Positions 35,806 through 48,299 of a DNA stretch of 64,000 nt are shown in pieces. Source of the DNA: Climacium dendroides. Lineage: Eukaryota; Streptophyta; Bryopsida; Hypnales; Climaciaceae. Under the pieces are notes generated by a model that was not told the DNA's origin, ran no database searches, and worked only from the letters and a program-made list of their open reading frames with translations. The stretch's first letter is position 1; each line of letters begins with the position of its first letter. Location: the NCBI GenBank assembly GCA_950106755.1, contig OX467086.1:32692001-32756000 (forward strand). Direction: 5' to 3'. Both the position numbers and the translations under genes were made by a program.

Positions 35806-37958
35806 ATAGCTCCGGTCCTATCTCTACTATTAATCGGTATAGTCAATTTATGTGGATCTCATTTTACATGATAGTTTGATTGGAATGCAATTGAGATGGG
35901 TCTGAATTTTGGCAAATACAATCTGGGCGCTCAGGGGTTAAGATAGTAAGGGATAGCCTCCCAAAATTTACTCCAAAAAACTCTAGCATGGTCAACAATA
36001 CCTTTCTAAATTGATAATGGCATGTCTTCAAATGACCAACTAATATTTTGAAAAATGGCCTAGTTCTTCACCACCAAAATGAATCAAATAGTAGGACCTT
36101 GTTATAGGGCCCAAAACTTATATGATTGCACCTTAGTCTATTGACATATCCTTAAACAACACATGATGTAAGTTCTATTAGGTTGGCATGTCCCTTCTAT
36201 TGACAATAAAGATATTGGACGAGACATAGATGAAGTCCCAAATATGTTGGGAGAAAATGCATGTCTAAAGTATGTGTATAATAGTTTGTCTTCATCTATA
36301 TTATACAATGATCAAGTAATATCAAAATGGTTGGAAATCTTTCATCATCATACATGAACAACAAGAAAGTGGTGGCTTCGCCTTTGTATATGATTTGTTT
36401 ATTTACAAGCTCTATCCCCATCCCAGACTTCTTCCCAATTGACCTAGAAATTAGTAAGGAGAATATGATGTCATTTAATCATTACCAGATCACGTACTTG
36501 ATGTCTTGCCCCAAATAAACTACTATCTAAACAAGTTGTGTACCCAATGAAAGTGTGTTAGTAAGGCTACACATGTACACCTAGATGGATTGAGGATAAG
36601 TGCTTTAATTGACCCATAGAAGAATAACATGGGTATTTTGCATTGTTTCTTTGTTGCACCAATCCAATAAGTTGCAAGCTTTGGATTGAAGAAACAAATA
36701 ACATGCCAAATGGTTCCTAGTATTGGTAAAATACAACATCTTACTTAAGCTTGATTGAACATTTTTTTCAAAGGAGTGCCATGCATGCCCTCTAATTACT
36801 TATGCTACAAATGTCCCTTCTACCAAGGGGCAAGCTTTATACCACCATAGGGATTCCTTGTTGGATTAGGGAATTGATTCCACATCCCTATAAGGTTAGT
36901 GTTGTCTTGAAATCCCTACCCAACAACTACATTCCCTAGCCAACAAACCAAAGGCAGCCATAACCTATAGGATAAGAAAAGACTCTTTTGACTTTAAGTC
37001 ACACGCATTGATATTATGTTGTAAACTATTTCAGGTGTATGACAATTTCTATATGGCGAGAGAATTTGAAATCAATCGTATATTGTTCAATTCTCCACCA
37101 AAAGGCATTACTTAGCCACTTTTCAAAGCATGATGGAAGAAGTTGTTTGATTTTTGTAAAGATTGATTTATAGGACTACAAAACTTGTTGCTATACCTTT
37201 AGTTAGGATATCTCCCTCTCTTACAATCCATGTTAGGAACCACATCTTTGGTATTCACTTCTCTTGGCTATGAGGTTGGAAAGTAAAATTGTTTGCTCTT
37301 AAAGCAACTTTGTAAAAAACTTATTGTATTTTGGAGGGAACTAAACTCTTTGAAACAATGTTTAGTAAATTTTCATAGGAAGACCAAAATGGAATTGTCA
37401 TTGAACCAAATCATTTCATATTTTTTAGACCTTTGTGGAATTAGTTACAAATTTTTGAAGTTGAGATGTAGTAGTCATGAAAAGTAGCCACCTTCTGAAA
37501 TGTATACTATTAGTATATTGAAGAAAACAAAAATGTACCTTTGTGTTAGTGATTGCTTTTAGAACACTCTACTTTATTTTGAATCCATGTTTAGTCCCCC
37601 CTATAGTGTAATGAATTTTTTTTCAAAAAGAACAATATCAACACTTTGTTTGTCATTATTTCTCTTTTTACAATGTTGATATAGATTGAAGACAAGTAAA
37701 TCATTTTTTATTTTTTATTTTTTTATCTTTGATGCCAATGCTTGGTTGAAATTGAATCCCAATAAACTATTGGACAACTTTCCAAATCACTATAGAGATA
37801 AAGAATGTACCTATTGGTCCAAAAATCAAATCATTTTTGGTAAAGTACCTTAATGATAAATCTCATCTTTTCAAAATTAACCTTAAAAGGATGCCAAAGA
37901 CAATAAATGTCTATTGGATGACTTTCTCTATTACTTGTGGAAACAACAAATACATCTA
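35806..37958. other. Intergenic, nothing firmly recognised
   Basis: At 35915-35940 GGGCGCTCAGGGGTTAA resembles a right terminus of the TTAA group; its left partner may be in the assembly gap. The stretch at 36190-36520 has a short open frame without known domains. The remainder is AT-rich. Confidence 0.4.
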
Positions 37959-38617
37959 TCATACTACTAAAATCACAAGTCCTTCTGTAATATCACATTT
38001 TTACACTCTGGGATTGGACCTTTGTAATATCATATTTATATACAATATGGTATTATAGAGTTCCAACGGCCATTTCACCTCTGTAATATCACACAGTGTA
38101 AACATGTGATATTATAGAGGTAAGTGATATTATGGAGGTTTCATATTTCTTGGCTTCACACTTCATTTTACTTTCACAATTCTATGATTTTCTAAACTTT
38201 GAATGTTTTCAACTCTAATGTTTTTTTCTTACTACCAAATGATTTGAAGCTTTGTTAAATTGAAGCAATTTTGGATTCTACAACAAAGTATTTACAAAGT
38301 CTTTACAATTTGACAAATTTGCATTTCAATTCTTTAAATTTGATCACCATTGTTTATAAGTGAAGAAATTTATCAAGTGGTGGTGTCTTTGCAATGTTTT
38401 CATGTTTGCAAAGATTTTTTTTGTGAAAATTATGATATAAAGATTTTCTTTAATTACTTTCTATTGCACAATATATGTATTTCCAAAAAATATTGTATGA
38501 AAATGTCAATATTTTCATTTAAAGATTATACACGTTTTATTAATCTACATTCTATTACATGAGAAATTGATGAAATTAATATAGTTAATACATAGCAAAA
38601 GCAAGTGCCAACCACTA
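37959..38617 (+). mobile_element. Helitron-like non-autonomous element H1
   Basis: It begins TCATACTACTAAAATCACAA (after an A) and ends GCAAGTGCCAACCACTA, where the final G of CTAG is lost, followed by T. Plant Helitrons start with TC and an ATACTACTA-like block, end in CTRR and insert between A and T, as here. Inside is a pair of inverted blocks near the 5' end (CCTCTGTAATATCACA against TGTGATATTATAGAGG, about 38075-38120). It is closely similar to H4 at 58200-58905, including the CTTACTACCAAATGATTTGA region. It encodes no RepHel. Confidence 0.65.
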
Positions 38618-39504
38618 TTATACTACTAAAATCATAAGTCCCTTTGTAATATCACAAATGCTACCATTAATACTAGGGGCTTGTACTTATTATGCTATGC
38701 ATTCATTGTATCACATATTAGTAAAAATTTGATATATTTGAATAGAAGGCATGATAATGATTTCGATAAGTCTTTAAAATAATTATTTTAATTATTCTAT
38801 AAAAATATTTCCAATCATGCATACATAGAGATCATATTTTCACACAATATGATATTACTAAAATAGAGTAGCAGTTCACAATCACCTCTATAATATCATT
38901 TTTTACAAAGGGTGATATTATAGAAATAATATAGTTCATTGCAATTGAAATGATATTAAAGAGGATCAATATGGTGATATTATAAAGGTAGCAATTCCAT
39001 TGTTTTTTTTGACTTTATACTTCTTTTGCATTTCTATGATTTTGTGCTTTTATGAGCTTTGAGCTTTCATGATTTCAATTTTCTATTGCTACTACCAAAT
39101 GATTCGAAAAATTTATTAGATTGAACTAATTTTGGATTTCACAACAATTAAATTGTTCACAAAGTATTTGAGATTTACAATTTTTTTTTTTAAAATTCTT
39201 CTATTTGGGTTGCCATTGTTTGTAACAATTGAATCAAATTCTAATGCATTCTAATGTATGTGTATCTTTTACCATATTCATCATTGCATGTATTTCATTC
39301 ATCATTCATTAAATTTCTATTGTTTATTTCAATATATGCTTATTTATAAAAAAAATTATATGAAAATTTTAGTAATTTTTATTTAAAGATTTATTGAAAT
39401 TCTTACTCTACATTCTATCTAATACATCAAAATTCTAATGAAATTCTAATGATGAATGCATAGCATAGCATGTGCCAACCTACCTAGCAAGCGCCAACCA
39501 CTAG
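38618..39504 (+). mobile_element. Helitron-like non-autonomous element H2
   Basis: It follows H1 head-to-tail. It starts TATACTACTAAAATCATAAG and ends AAGCGCCAACCACTAG followed by T. Near its 5' end (about 38675-38712) is ACTAGGGGCTTG and TTATGCTATGCATTCAT, the inverse of the 3'-terminal ATGCATAGCATAGC region, so the element has subterminal inverted repeats. It is closest to H3 (46496-47354). It is non-coding. Confidence 0.65.
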
Positions 39505-40512
39505 TTGGTTCTAAAATTGAATTGAATAATTTTTTACAAAGTACTTGGCACCAAAGTAGTGTCCTAAGGTTTAGGGTTGACAAAACTACAAAAGAAATAA
39601 AAACAAAGGCTAACAGTGGGATTTGACAAAGAATTGAATCATTTTGGGACCACCCAAAATGAAAAATTGAACAATATTGCTTTACAAACAATGTAACATC
39701 AATTTTGAATAATTTTGTTCAAAAAGTACATCAAGTCATCTTATGATTGGTTAAGGTTAATGTGGACCTTTCAAAATTTGAAGTGAAAACACAATTTTGG
39801 CACTTTTTTTTGCCAAAACTGTCGTTCACATGCAATAACATTATACAACAAAAAAGGCCTTTGGTCCCTTGTTTGGACTCACAATTGCAAGGGCGGGACA
39901 ATGCGGAGACAACAATACTGAATGCGTCACTGTCAATCTAAATAAGCAGAAAATATTCAAATACAATTTACAAAAAAGAATTGGGTTGCAACTAGGAATT
40001 GCAAACCAAAACAGACCATGAGATTTCAAATACCTGTCCTGCCTAGTAATATTTTATTCAACTCTAAATAAAGCAAAAATACAAAAAACAACCAAAACTG
40101 AACTGCAAAACCAAATAAATACAGAGGTCACTGAGTGAACTCGAAAAAAACAGATAATTATATTTTAATGCTTCAATACCGCCACATTTCAAACTAGTGT
40201 GGACACATCAGTTTCTGAAAACTCAACTAATATTCACTATAAGTTCATGGACTCGCAAGCTAATAAAGCAGGAATAGTGAAATGGGATAAGGATCAAATC
40301 AGTTGCTCCAACATCTCCAAAATTCCCGGTTCTCCACAACATTTACGTAACAAGGCTGCATTCGTCCACAAATCACACCACCACACACGAGTAGGCAATC
40401 TAAAAGGGTGAGTTAGTCACCACTTACAGAACACCAGTTCACAGCAAGCCAGAAACGCTTCCCTTCCAAGTCTCCAAGTATTCCACCTTCATGCAAGTCT
40501 CCGGTGTAGACA
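39505..40512. other. Intergenic, 3' flank of the NCL gene
   Basis: The last few hundred bases before 40513 should contain the NCL 3' UTR (minus strand). The rest is AT-rich; a degenerate TTTAGGGTTGA terminus-like sequence is near 39570. Confidence 0.4.
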
Positions 40513-43500
40513 TTAGTGCCATCCACAAACGTAGTCCAAAAATGCTACGAAGGCGATGGAAAGAGGGTAAAGTGCCAGGCCAATGAAGGCCATCCACAGT
40601 GGGAACGTGGTCCGAAAGGCTGCCACAGAGCCCATGATCACCGTTGCAAAGAAAATGACGGAAACCTCAGCTGAAAAGTCCCAGAGCAGGCTCCGGAAGT
40701 AAACGATCGCCAGGAAAATTCCCAAGCACATGGTGTTGTTCATGGTCACAGCACCATAGATCTGCAGTCATTATTGCATAAATGAAGTCAGGCGCTCTAC
40801 TTCAACAGTACTAGGCTTAAAATTCATTGACGGACAACACTGGTGTATTCATACCTTAAAGTTCTTCAAACAGATTTCATGAACAGGGAGACGCAAAACT
40901 AACTTTTCCGAATCATACATTGCTCGTAACCCTTAACCACCCACACTGAAATGGAATGTCCATTTTGGAAGCTCATAGTCAATTATAATAACAAATAAAA
41001 TGTATCTCTACCGATCAAAATCGTAGATATGATTTAGACTTTCTATTAACACATTTGGTTACGTTCCTTCAATCTTTCTAAATGATGTATTTCAACTCAT
41101 GTATATATATGTGTGCGTGTGTGTATGTATGGACTCTTGATGATTTAGGCACTTAGCGGTTAACTTTTCCTCAAGCAGAGCTACTGTTGTGAATAATCTG
41201 TGAAGATATATCAAGAAGAAAGAAGTCCAGAGTACCTGAGAGTAAGTCATGGAGATGGTTTTCTTGCGTTTCCTCCTGGCGAAAATGAGAGAAGAAATGG
41301 CTTCACTGGAGTTGGTAGCCAGAGGTGTAGCAATGAAGGAGATGAAGAAGGGCGAGATACCAGAGGCTTTGGAGAAGCCACCAATGGCATCAACTAAGGG
41401 ATCAGCAAAAACTGCTGCGACTGCCGCTCCAGCAATCAAGTAGCAAACAGCTGTCCTGATAACCTCCTTTCGAGTAGGTTCAACTTTTTCTTCGTCATCA
41501 TCATCGTCGTCGTCGTCATCATTCTCGTTTTGCAGCACACTTTCGCTCTGCATCCATGAACAAAATTCTGAATAAACAGGTGCAAGTCAACAAATCTCTG
41601 CTGCGTTACTGTGTGTGTGTGTGCGCGCGCGCTATGAAATGGCAGGAAATTTATCAAAAAGAGTGACCCAATACAGGAGAGAAAGACCTAGGACCTTCAA
41701 ACTTAGTAGAATTGAAACCTCACCTGATTCTCCGGATCCCAATCGTTAGATTCACCGATTGATAATCCGGTTGGAGACTCCTTCTTTTTAGCATTGTAGG
41801 CCTTCACCCATCGTAGAAAACCCTCCCGAAATTCGTCCCAAGAAACCTTTCCATCGTCGGTTTTATCGAACTCTGTCATCCAACGCTTCAAATCACCTTT
41901 ATTAGGGGTTTCACGCTCTTTCTGAACCCCTATTCCGAAAAGCAAGGAACTCAGCTCGGGAACAGTCAGATAGCCATCCTGTTCCTTGCCCTCTTCTTTG
42001 TCAAAATGGTCGAATAGCCTGTGGAAACATCAAGCGCACAATTCAATTGCTTAGTGCGAGCGGAAAGTTCACAAAGTTGAATTTCTAATTGATATAGTTC
42101 AACTGCACAGTGTCATCCATGGAGGGGAGACAAAACGTATATATTCACAAATGACATCGACAAACTTACTGCTTGAGCACGTCCTCATCTGCCTCACCAT
42201 CGGCTTTAAACAGCTTGCCAAATTGTTTTTCTTCAGTAAAGCGAGATGCTCTGCGAATTGCATGCCTTCTGTATTTGTGCAGTGCCATATCGATCTTCCT
42301 TTGCTGATACCATGGAGTCACAAGCTGCATCCAAGAAATATAACCATACGATGTTGAGCGAAAACTGAAACAAGAATCGCAGATTCATCTAACACAAAGA
42401 CAACCCAACTATGTAAGAAAACGCAGTTGAAAATAAATTCTAAAGTAGTTCAAGGAAGTTTTCTAACGAGAGGGGTCGTTTCCTGCGAACGATCTCTTGG
42501 AAATGCTAACTCACCTGATAGGCACAATAACCGCAGAGCCCAAGTACTGCGATAACAGCTGCAACCAAAATAAAAGCATGCCCCTCGGTATTCAATCCCA
42601 GTAAACGAGGTGATTGTGCCACCAAATAGGGAAGAAGAGTGGCCATCATAATCCAAGACGCCCACTGCGTTTGTTTATCGTTCGTAACTCCCGATTCTGT
42701 TCCCACAGCAAAAACAAATTCTCAACATCAAGCCACTGCCATTGTTTGCGAACAGCAAACATGAGCATATACATTCAGCAAGACCTTAAAAAATAGAGAG
42801 AAATACTCAAAAAGTGTCATTCTCATTGCAACTAAGGTAAACCAGCCTATGACAGGCAGATTGACTGGTTTGCCTTGTTGACATATTTGAAAAATTTTAA
42901 TTTTTTTTTCATATACAGGCAAACATGAGAAATGGGGAGTGCAGCTTAAATTTAATTTTTTTGACAAAGTGTGAATTTGTTACAAATTTTTTAAGTGAAC
43001 TGGCCAAATGGCTCAAAACAGTCTCTAGACTACCTCCAAAGCCATCAATATCTATATCCATGGTGGTCATCAAACCACCTAATGCAGTTATAATATTTTC
43101 TAACATGGTTGAAATATTTCTAACATGGACATGACATAAAGGAATAAAAAAAGATAGTTCATGTAATGAATTACATTAGAAAGGTGCAAGTTCCTAAAAC
43201 AATCTCTAACATCTCCATCACCATCATGCAAAACATTGATTTCAGTCATTAACCTACCTAATGAAGTCTTGTTAGATTAATTAGAAAAAAACTGACATAG
43301 ATTGATGGAAAACTGTAATGGGTTGTTTGATAGATGTCTGTATTAGGGAGTTCACCTTTCATGGGCTGGTTTACCTTACATTTACTTGAAATGAAGAAGA
43401 CCATACTCCCAACTTCACATTAGAAAAAAAAGTACCAAACTACTCAAGGTCAACGGGAGTACTTGTGAGACTGAATTTGTTATCCGTAGACAATTGCTTA

Positions 43501-45137
43501 TCCTTGGCCACCAGCTTGCCAGTGGAACTCTCCACGAGGTCACAGCGACCCGCAATAAGGCAGGATCCCCAGAGAGCAGTGAGCACCATGACGGATGATC
43601 CAGCAACCAAACCCATTCCCACCAGCACCTCCTCCTGCGCTTCAGCCTGGCTTGCTCCCAATCCCGACACTGCGATAGCCACAAACAGCAATAAGTGCTG
43701 CTGCATTCATTGAGTTGCAAGGAGATCAATCTCTCACCAAGATGGTAACATAAGAGGTAACGTAAATATCAACTAGGCAATGGCATCATCATACAGGGAA
43801 CTGAAAAGCTCGAAATGGTTTCAAGCACTGGTAACGACTGAACACTATCTAATCTCCTCAAGTTCAATCCAAAGCGCATACACTGACTCTGTAACAACGT
43901 CAGATCCAGATGAAGACTAGAAACGAGGGGAAGTTGACTATGTACATATCCGGAAATATTGAATGCGAACAGAAAGAAAGATACCATTTGATACCAACGC
44001 TACATAAGCTGAAATGTTTGATGTTGAACGAACAACAGAGGTCCAACTTCAGAGCAATTTTCAGTTGGTCTGTGGTCAATTTTCTCATAACTAACACCAA
44101 TTTTGGGGATAATATTCAATTGATGTACTTCCTTGGAGATCCCGTCACAACTGAATAAGGAACATGTCATCTACTAGACACCAGTCAACGATCTCTACAA
44201 AAAAAATCAAATTTAACATTCGACAGAAATGTTGACCACAGATCCTTCACTGTAGAACCACAGTAGTTGACAATATCTAAACTTTCGTATACAGATTGAC
44301 TGACAACCAAAAATTTCAAATCCAAAAAGTGAGCGCCAAAGGAAGAAGTCACCACAGAATCAAACCAAAATGGATACCCTGGTCATTCAACTTGCAGTCA
44401 AGTCCGCAACTCACAGTTACATTCCAGAGTACTATTTACCACCCACCCTTGCACAGTGCTTGATAACAACTAAACTTTCCATAAAGATAGACTGACAACC
44501 AAAAATTTCAAACCCAAGCCAGAAAGAAGCGAGCGCCAAAGAAAGAAATTACCACAGAATCAAACCAACATGGATATCCTGATTCTTGAGTTGGCAACCA
44601 AGTCCCCATCTCAACAGAACTCATCCAAAACGAGACGCATCTCACTCTACAATCAATCCATTGCCATTCACAAAGCATACTCATGATCACAATTACAACC
44701 GCAACCGCAACCCCAAGAGGCTTACCAGTGATGAGCAATGCATCAGGAAAGGCCCCCAGAATCGGCAATACCAGTCCCCCAATAATCCCCGGACTCATCA
44801 CCATCAGCAGCATCTCACTCCCATCCGACAACAGCTGCGCGGCTTTCAACAACATGTACCCGTAAATCACCAGCAGCGCCGCGTTTCCTCCCAAGCTCAC
44901 GGAGCACGGCATAATCCCATAATGCTCCTCGCACTCCTTCCCTTGAGCAATCCCCCACTTCCCAAACAACCTTCCCAGCCATGGCTGCTGCTCGTGCTCT
45001 GCAATCACGGATTCAATGTGCGCATCCCTTGTAAAATCTCGAGCATCCCCTGTTGCGCCTGCTTGAAGTGTTAGAAGCAGGAGGGCGATGGCGCCCAGGA
45101 GTAAGTGGCGGCCTCGCGGCGCCGTAAGAGGCTCCAT
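40513..45137 (-). CDS. NCL: NCL-type Na+/Ca2+ exchanger with EF-hands, 7 exons
   Basis: Minus-strand exons 45137-44726, 43669-43463, 42696-42515, 42324-42170, 42018-41724, 41547-41236 and 40761-40513 join in phase to about 603 aa (Arabidopsis NCL is 585). NCL proteins exchange Na+ and Ca2+ across a membrane, tonoplast in Arabidopsis, and act in Ca2+ homeostasis and salt response. Seen: a hydrophobic leader (residues 1-29), alpha-1 motif LPILGAFPD (124-132), further membrane segments, a cytosolic central region with two EF-hands, a run of nine Asp (427-435), alpha-2 motif TPLATNSSE (491-499), then the ending with IYGAVTMNNT and four membrane segments. The second EF loop (370-381, DKTDDG) is canonical; the first carries four extra residues. 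Exon 2 ends at the AA|GTACTC donor because only that keeps phase with exon 3. ATG 45137 was preferred over an upstream in-frame ATG at 45371 because it opens a typical signal peptide. Confidence 0.93.
41609..41632. repeat. (TG)n(CG)n tract in NCL intron 5
   Basis: About 23 bases of strictly alternating purine and pyrimidine, TGTGTG running into CGCGCGC, lie 62 bases upstream (minus sense) of exon 6. This composition favours Z-DNA under negative supercoiling. It is also a likely polymorphic microsatellite. Confidence 0.8.
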
Positions 45138-45402
45138 GGATTTGTACGGTCTCGAATTGCAGCTTGTTGCAATGAAGAAGTATGGCTTTGCAAGAAGGGA
45201 TGCCGATCGGCTGGGAAGACGAATCAAGGGAAGTAAACGTTGGTGGGTGGCAGCACGGGGCGACGCCTGTAGCAGCCAGACTGCCAGCAGCAATGTCGGG
45301 GGCGGTATGTACGGTTGGTAGGTCGGAAGTTGGGGAGGTCGGAAGGAGGGGTTAGTGTAGGTACTGGGCACCGACCAGGTTGTTTTTTCTTGTAAGTTTC
45401 TT
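45138..45402 (-). promoter_or_regulatory. NCL 5' flank
   Basis: These 265 GC-richer bases immediately upstream of the NCL start on the minus strand are the likely 5' UTR and proximal promoter. The frame stays open here through an upstream in-frame ATG at 45371, so an N-terminal extension of 78 residues is possible in principle. No specific element is claimed. Confidence 0.4.
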
Positions 45403-45960
45403 TTAACCCTAGCCCCAGCGTCTAGACACCGTGGAAATCATCCTTTTGGGTACCGTGTGAATCATTTGCATAAAAGAGTTAATCACAAAGGTCATTCTTG
45501 GTTGAAATAGTGGTATAAAAAAAAATTTAAGTAAGAATTATAGTACAATAGAAACATCGCACCAAATTTCATCAAACTCTAATTTTGGTGCTCCAAGGAG
45601 TTTCATCCTCTACTTTTCACAAAAACGCATTGCATACACTTTACAATTAACTCTAAAAAATTCAAGAGCACTCATTGGAGGTTAAAGTAGTGTACAAGAC
45701 CTCCCTTTTTTCCTATTGACATTGAGGCCACTTTACATCGAACTGCACTGTTAGATGGACTCCCTTGTAAAAGTTCACCTTAGTATTTTGAAAGGGTGCT
45801 TTGGCACTCTTATGTATGGATTTTGATTGATGTTTTGATTGATAGTTGTAACTACACAATGTGTTGTGTGTTACAATCTTTGTTTACACGACATCCCACA
45901 AAATTCCAAGGATGAATATTTGCACTTTTGTCTTATATAAAAGGATTCTGTGTCATCTAT
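45403..45960 (+). repeat. Dispersed repeat starting TTAACCC with CCGTGGAAATCAT, copy 1
   Basis: It begins TTAACCCTAGCCCCAGCGTC and continues ACCGTGGAAATCATCC and ACCGTGTGAATCATT. An internal landmark is AAGGATGAATATTTGCACTT near 45910. The same order of landmarks is found at 48300-48500 and 59066-59240. The start fits the TTAA/CCC terminus group, but no matching right terminus was found. Confidence 0.5.
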
Positions 45961-46359
45961 TGTACTCTTTGTATTTTTAATGTGGTTCAAGGTTAATCTT
46001 AGAAAGAATGCAATCCTCGATGATCAAGGTAGTCACTAAAATACTCCAATTAGTAGACCAATAGGTATATTTTTGTATAGTGAACTCATCCATCAAACCT
46101 TCTAGGTCTATAACATCCGTACATGGTTAACCCTAGAAGGACAATGTAGACACTAAGCGTCTTGATGAATGACAAAGAATCCTTCTATATTAGACAAAAG
46201 TATAAATGTTCATCTTTGAACATTATTGTCCTTGGCATCCTTCTAGGATTAACTCTAAAAACACAAGACCTATTACCATAGTACTTTGCCAAAAATAATA
46301 AGATTTATTATAATATTTTAAAATTTGTAACTAATTCACAATACATCCCAAAATGATGG

Positions 46360-46493
46360 AACCATTTTCATTTTTTTATTCATAGTCCTTCAACAATGTG
46401 AAGAAATTGTTCATTTTTTTAGAGCAACCATTTTCATTTTTTTATTCATAGTCCTTCAAACAATGTGAAGAAATTGTTCATTTTTTTAGAGCA
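46360..46493. repeat. 67-bp tandem duplication
   Basis: Units 46360-46426 and 46427-46493 are nearly identical, each starting ACCATTTTCATTTTTTTATT and ending TTTTTTTAGAGCA; they differ by a single inserted A. It directly abuts the 3' terminus of Helitron-like element H3. Confidence 0.85.
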
Positions 46494-46495
46494 TA

Positions 46496-47354
46496 CTAGC
46501 GGTTGGCGCTTGCTATGCTACGCATTCATCATTAGAATTTTATAAGAATTTTTTATGTATTAGATAGAATGTAGAACAAAAATTTCATTAAATCTTCAAA
46601 TAAAAACAACTAAAATCTTTGTATAATTTTTTTATAAGTAAGCATATATTGAAATGTACAATAGAAATTTATTGAATGATGAATGAAACATATGCAATGG
46701 TAAATACTATAAAAGATACACATATATTAGAATGCATTAGAAATTTAATGTCATTGTTATAAAAAATAGCAACTCAAATTGAAGAATTGAAAAGAAAAAT
46801 TTATAAATCTCAAAAACTTTGTGAACAACTTAATTGTTGTAGAATCCAAAATTGATTCAATTGAATAAATTTCTCAAAATCATTTGGTAGTAGCAATAGA
46901 AAATTAAAATCATGAAAGCTCAAAGCTCACAAAAGTACAAAATCATAGAAGTGCAAAGAAGTGTAAAGCCAAGAGAAACAATGGATTTGCTACCTCTATA
47001 ATATCATCCTATGGATCCTCTTTAATATCACCTTAATTGCAACAACTATATTATTTCTATAATATCACCCTTTGTAAAAAGTGATACTACAGAAGTGATT
47101 GCAAACTACTACTCTATTTCTATAATATCACATTGTGTGAAAATACAATTTCTATGTATGCATGATTGAAAATATTTTTACAAGATATTTCAAATAATTA
47201 TTTTAAAGACTTATTGAAATCATCATCATGCATTCTATTCAAATATATCAAAATTTTACTAATATGTGATACAATGAATGCATAGCATAGCAAGCACGAG
47301 TCCCTAGTATTAACGGTAGCATTTGTGATATTACAGAGGGAGTTAGTAGTATAA
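46496..47354 (-). mobile_element. Helitron-like non-autonomous element H3
   Basis: In minus orientation it begins TATACTACTAACTCCCTCTG, carries AATATCACAAATGCTACCGT and CTTGCTATGCTATGCATTC near its 5' end, and ends AGCAAGCGCCAACCGCTAG followed by T. It shares end-to-end organisation with H2. It is about 860 bp and non-coding, with TA-rich stem blocks (ATAATATCACCCTTTG) in the middle. Confidence 0.65.
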
Positions 47355-48299
47355 AAATTGGTTATGCCACAGAGTTTATTCGTGTGATTTTAGGTATAAG
47401 GTAGCAGCAACCATAACCATCATTGTATCCATAACCTTCACCTTTCAAATCTTACAAAATCTTGGGAAGTGAATTGTTGTGATTACAAGAATGTGCTACA
47501 TCTATATATTAGACATTGGTGTTGGTATTAAGTGCATGTATAGTTGACTCCTTAAAAATTCACAACTTATTTGCACATTGTCCAAATTATACATTTGAAA
47601 GTGCACAAGAAATATTATTCTCTTGCTAGTAGGGTCCAATAATTTGTTGGATGTGTATTAGTAGACATCATGTCCAAATCCCCGAAATTAACGGTTATGG
47701 GTGCTGCTACCTTAGTTACTTTACACTAACACTCATGGAGGGTTGACTGTACTGTAGTACGCTGGCACTGGGTACTGGGTAGTTAAGTGTACTGGGTAGA
47801 GTGAAGTGTACCAACACTGTAGGACGGTACTATCCAGTACGAATATCTTCAAAAGCCTAAAAGGACGGATGGGGTCGATAGACATCTACCAGCCCTGCAA
47901 ATCCTCCGTCAATCCCGTGCAACGATTATCAACCACCCACTGCATGCTATTTTCCGATATGATCTACGAAGCCAGTAACGGATGAATGAAGAAAACAGAA
48001 TGGATGATATTTGAATGAATGAAGAAAACAGAATGACAAAAGAAATCCCCTGAGGTCCAGTTAAAGGGCGGGATCGTGAGACACGTTGCAACAGCCGCGC
48101 CAGCACCGACACGGCCTGCCTTGTCATCTTGCCATGTGGAGCGTTGCTGACTTGGTCAATCCATCTACCTGGACCCCCACCCTCCCACCTATCCGGGAGA
48201 GACATGTGTCTTCCCTTGTTTCTTTTGGGTTTTTTTAAGGGGGGGAGGGGCAAGAGGGTCAAAGCCACACCCAAAAGCTAGTTTGTTGAATGATTCTTT
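47355..48299. other. Intergenic with a GC-richer patch
   Basis: From 47740 to 48250 the composition is GC-richer, with recurring GTACTGGGTA motifs (47760-47850) and a duplicated GAATGAATGAAGAAAACAGA (about 47981 and 48014). An open frame of 121 codons on the minus strand (47909-48274) has no domain signature and low-complexity parts. I do not call a gene. Confidence 0.4.

Noticed and set aside
35568..35846. 92-codon open frame on the minus strand
   Set aside because: It runs through the 200-N gap; the residues are undetermined and the frame is an artefact.
40933..41163. Complete TTAA element inside NCL intron 6
   Set aside because: The right end (GGCACTTAGCGG-TTAA) fits the group but the left (TTAA-CCACCCACACTG) does not; at best a decayed half-site.
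43440..43462. NCL exon 2 ending at the later GA|GTAGTT donor
   Set aside because: It leaves the wrong phase for exon 3; the AA|GTACTC donor at 43463/43462 restores the frame and gives FSLT-KSGVTND.
44508..45371. Longer NCL start at 45371 giving a 78-residue extension
   Set aside because: The extension is low-complexity Pro/Leu/Arg-rich, while the internal ATG at 45137 opens a normal signal peptide. The same frame also reads into intron 1 beyond 44726, where the GT donor fits.
47909..48274. 121-codon open frame on the minus strand
   Set aside because: It has no domain, a tandemly duplicated 33-base segment gives ISFVILFSSF-type repeats, and no splice or start context stands out.
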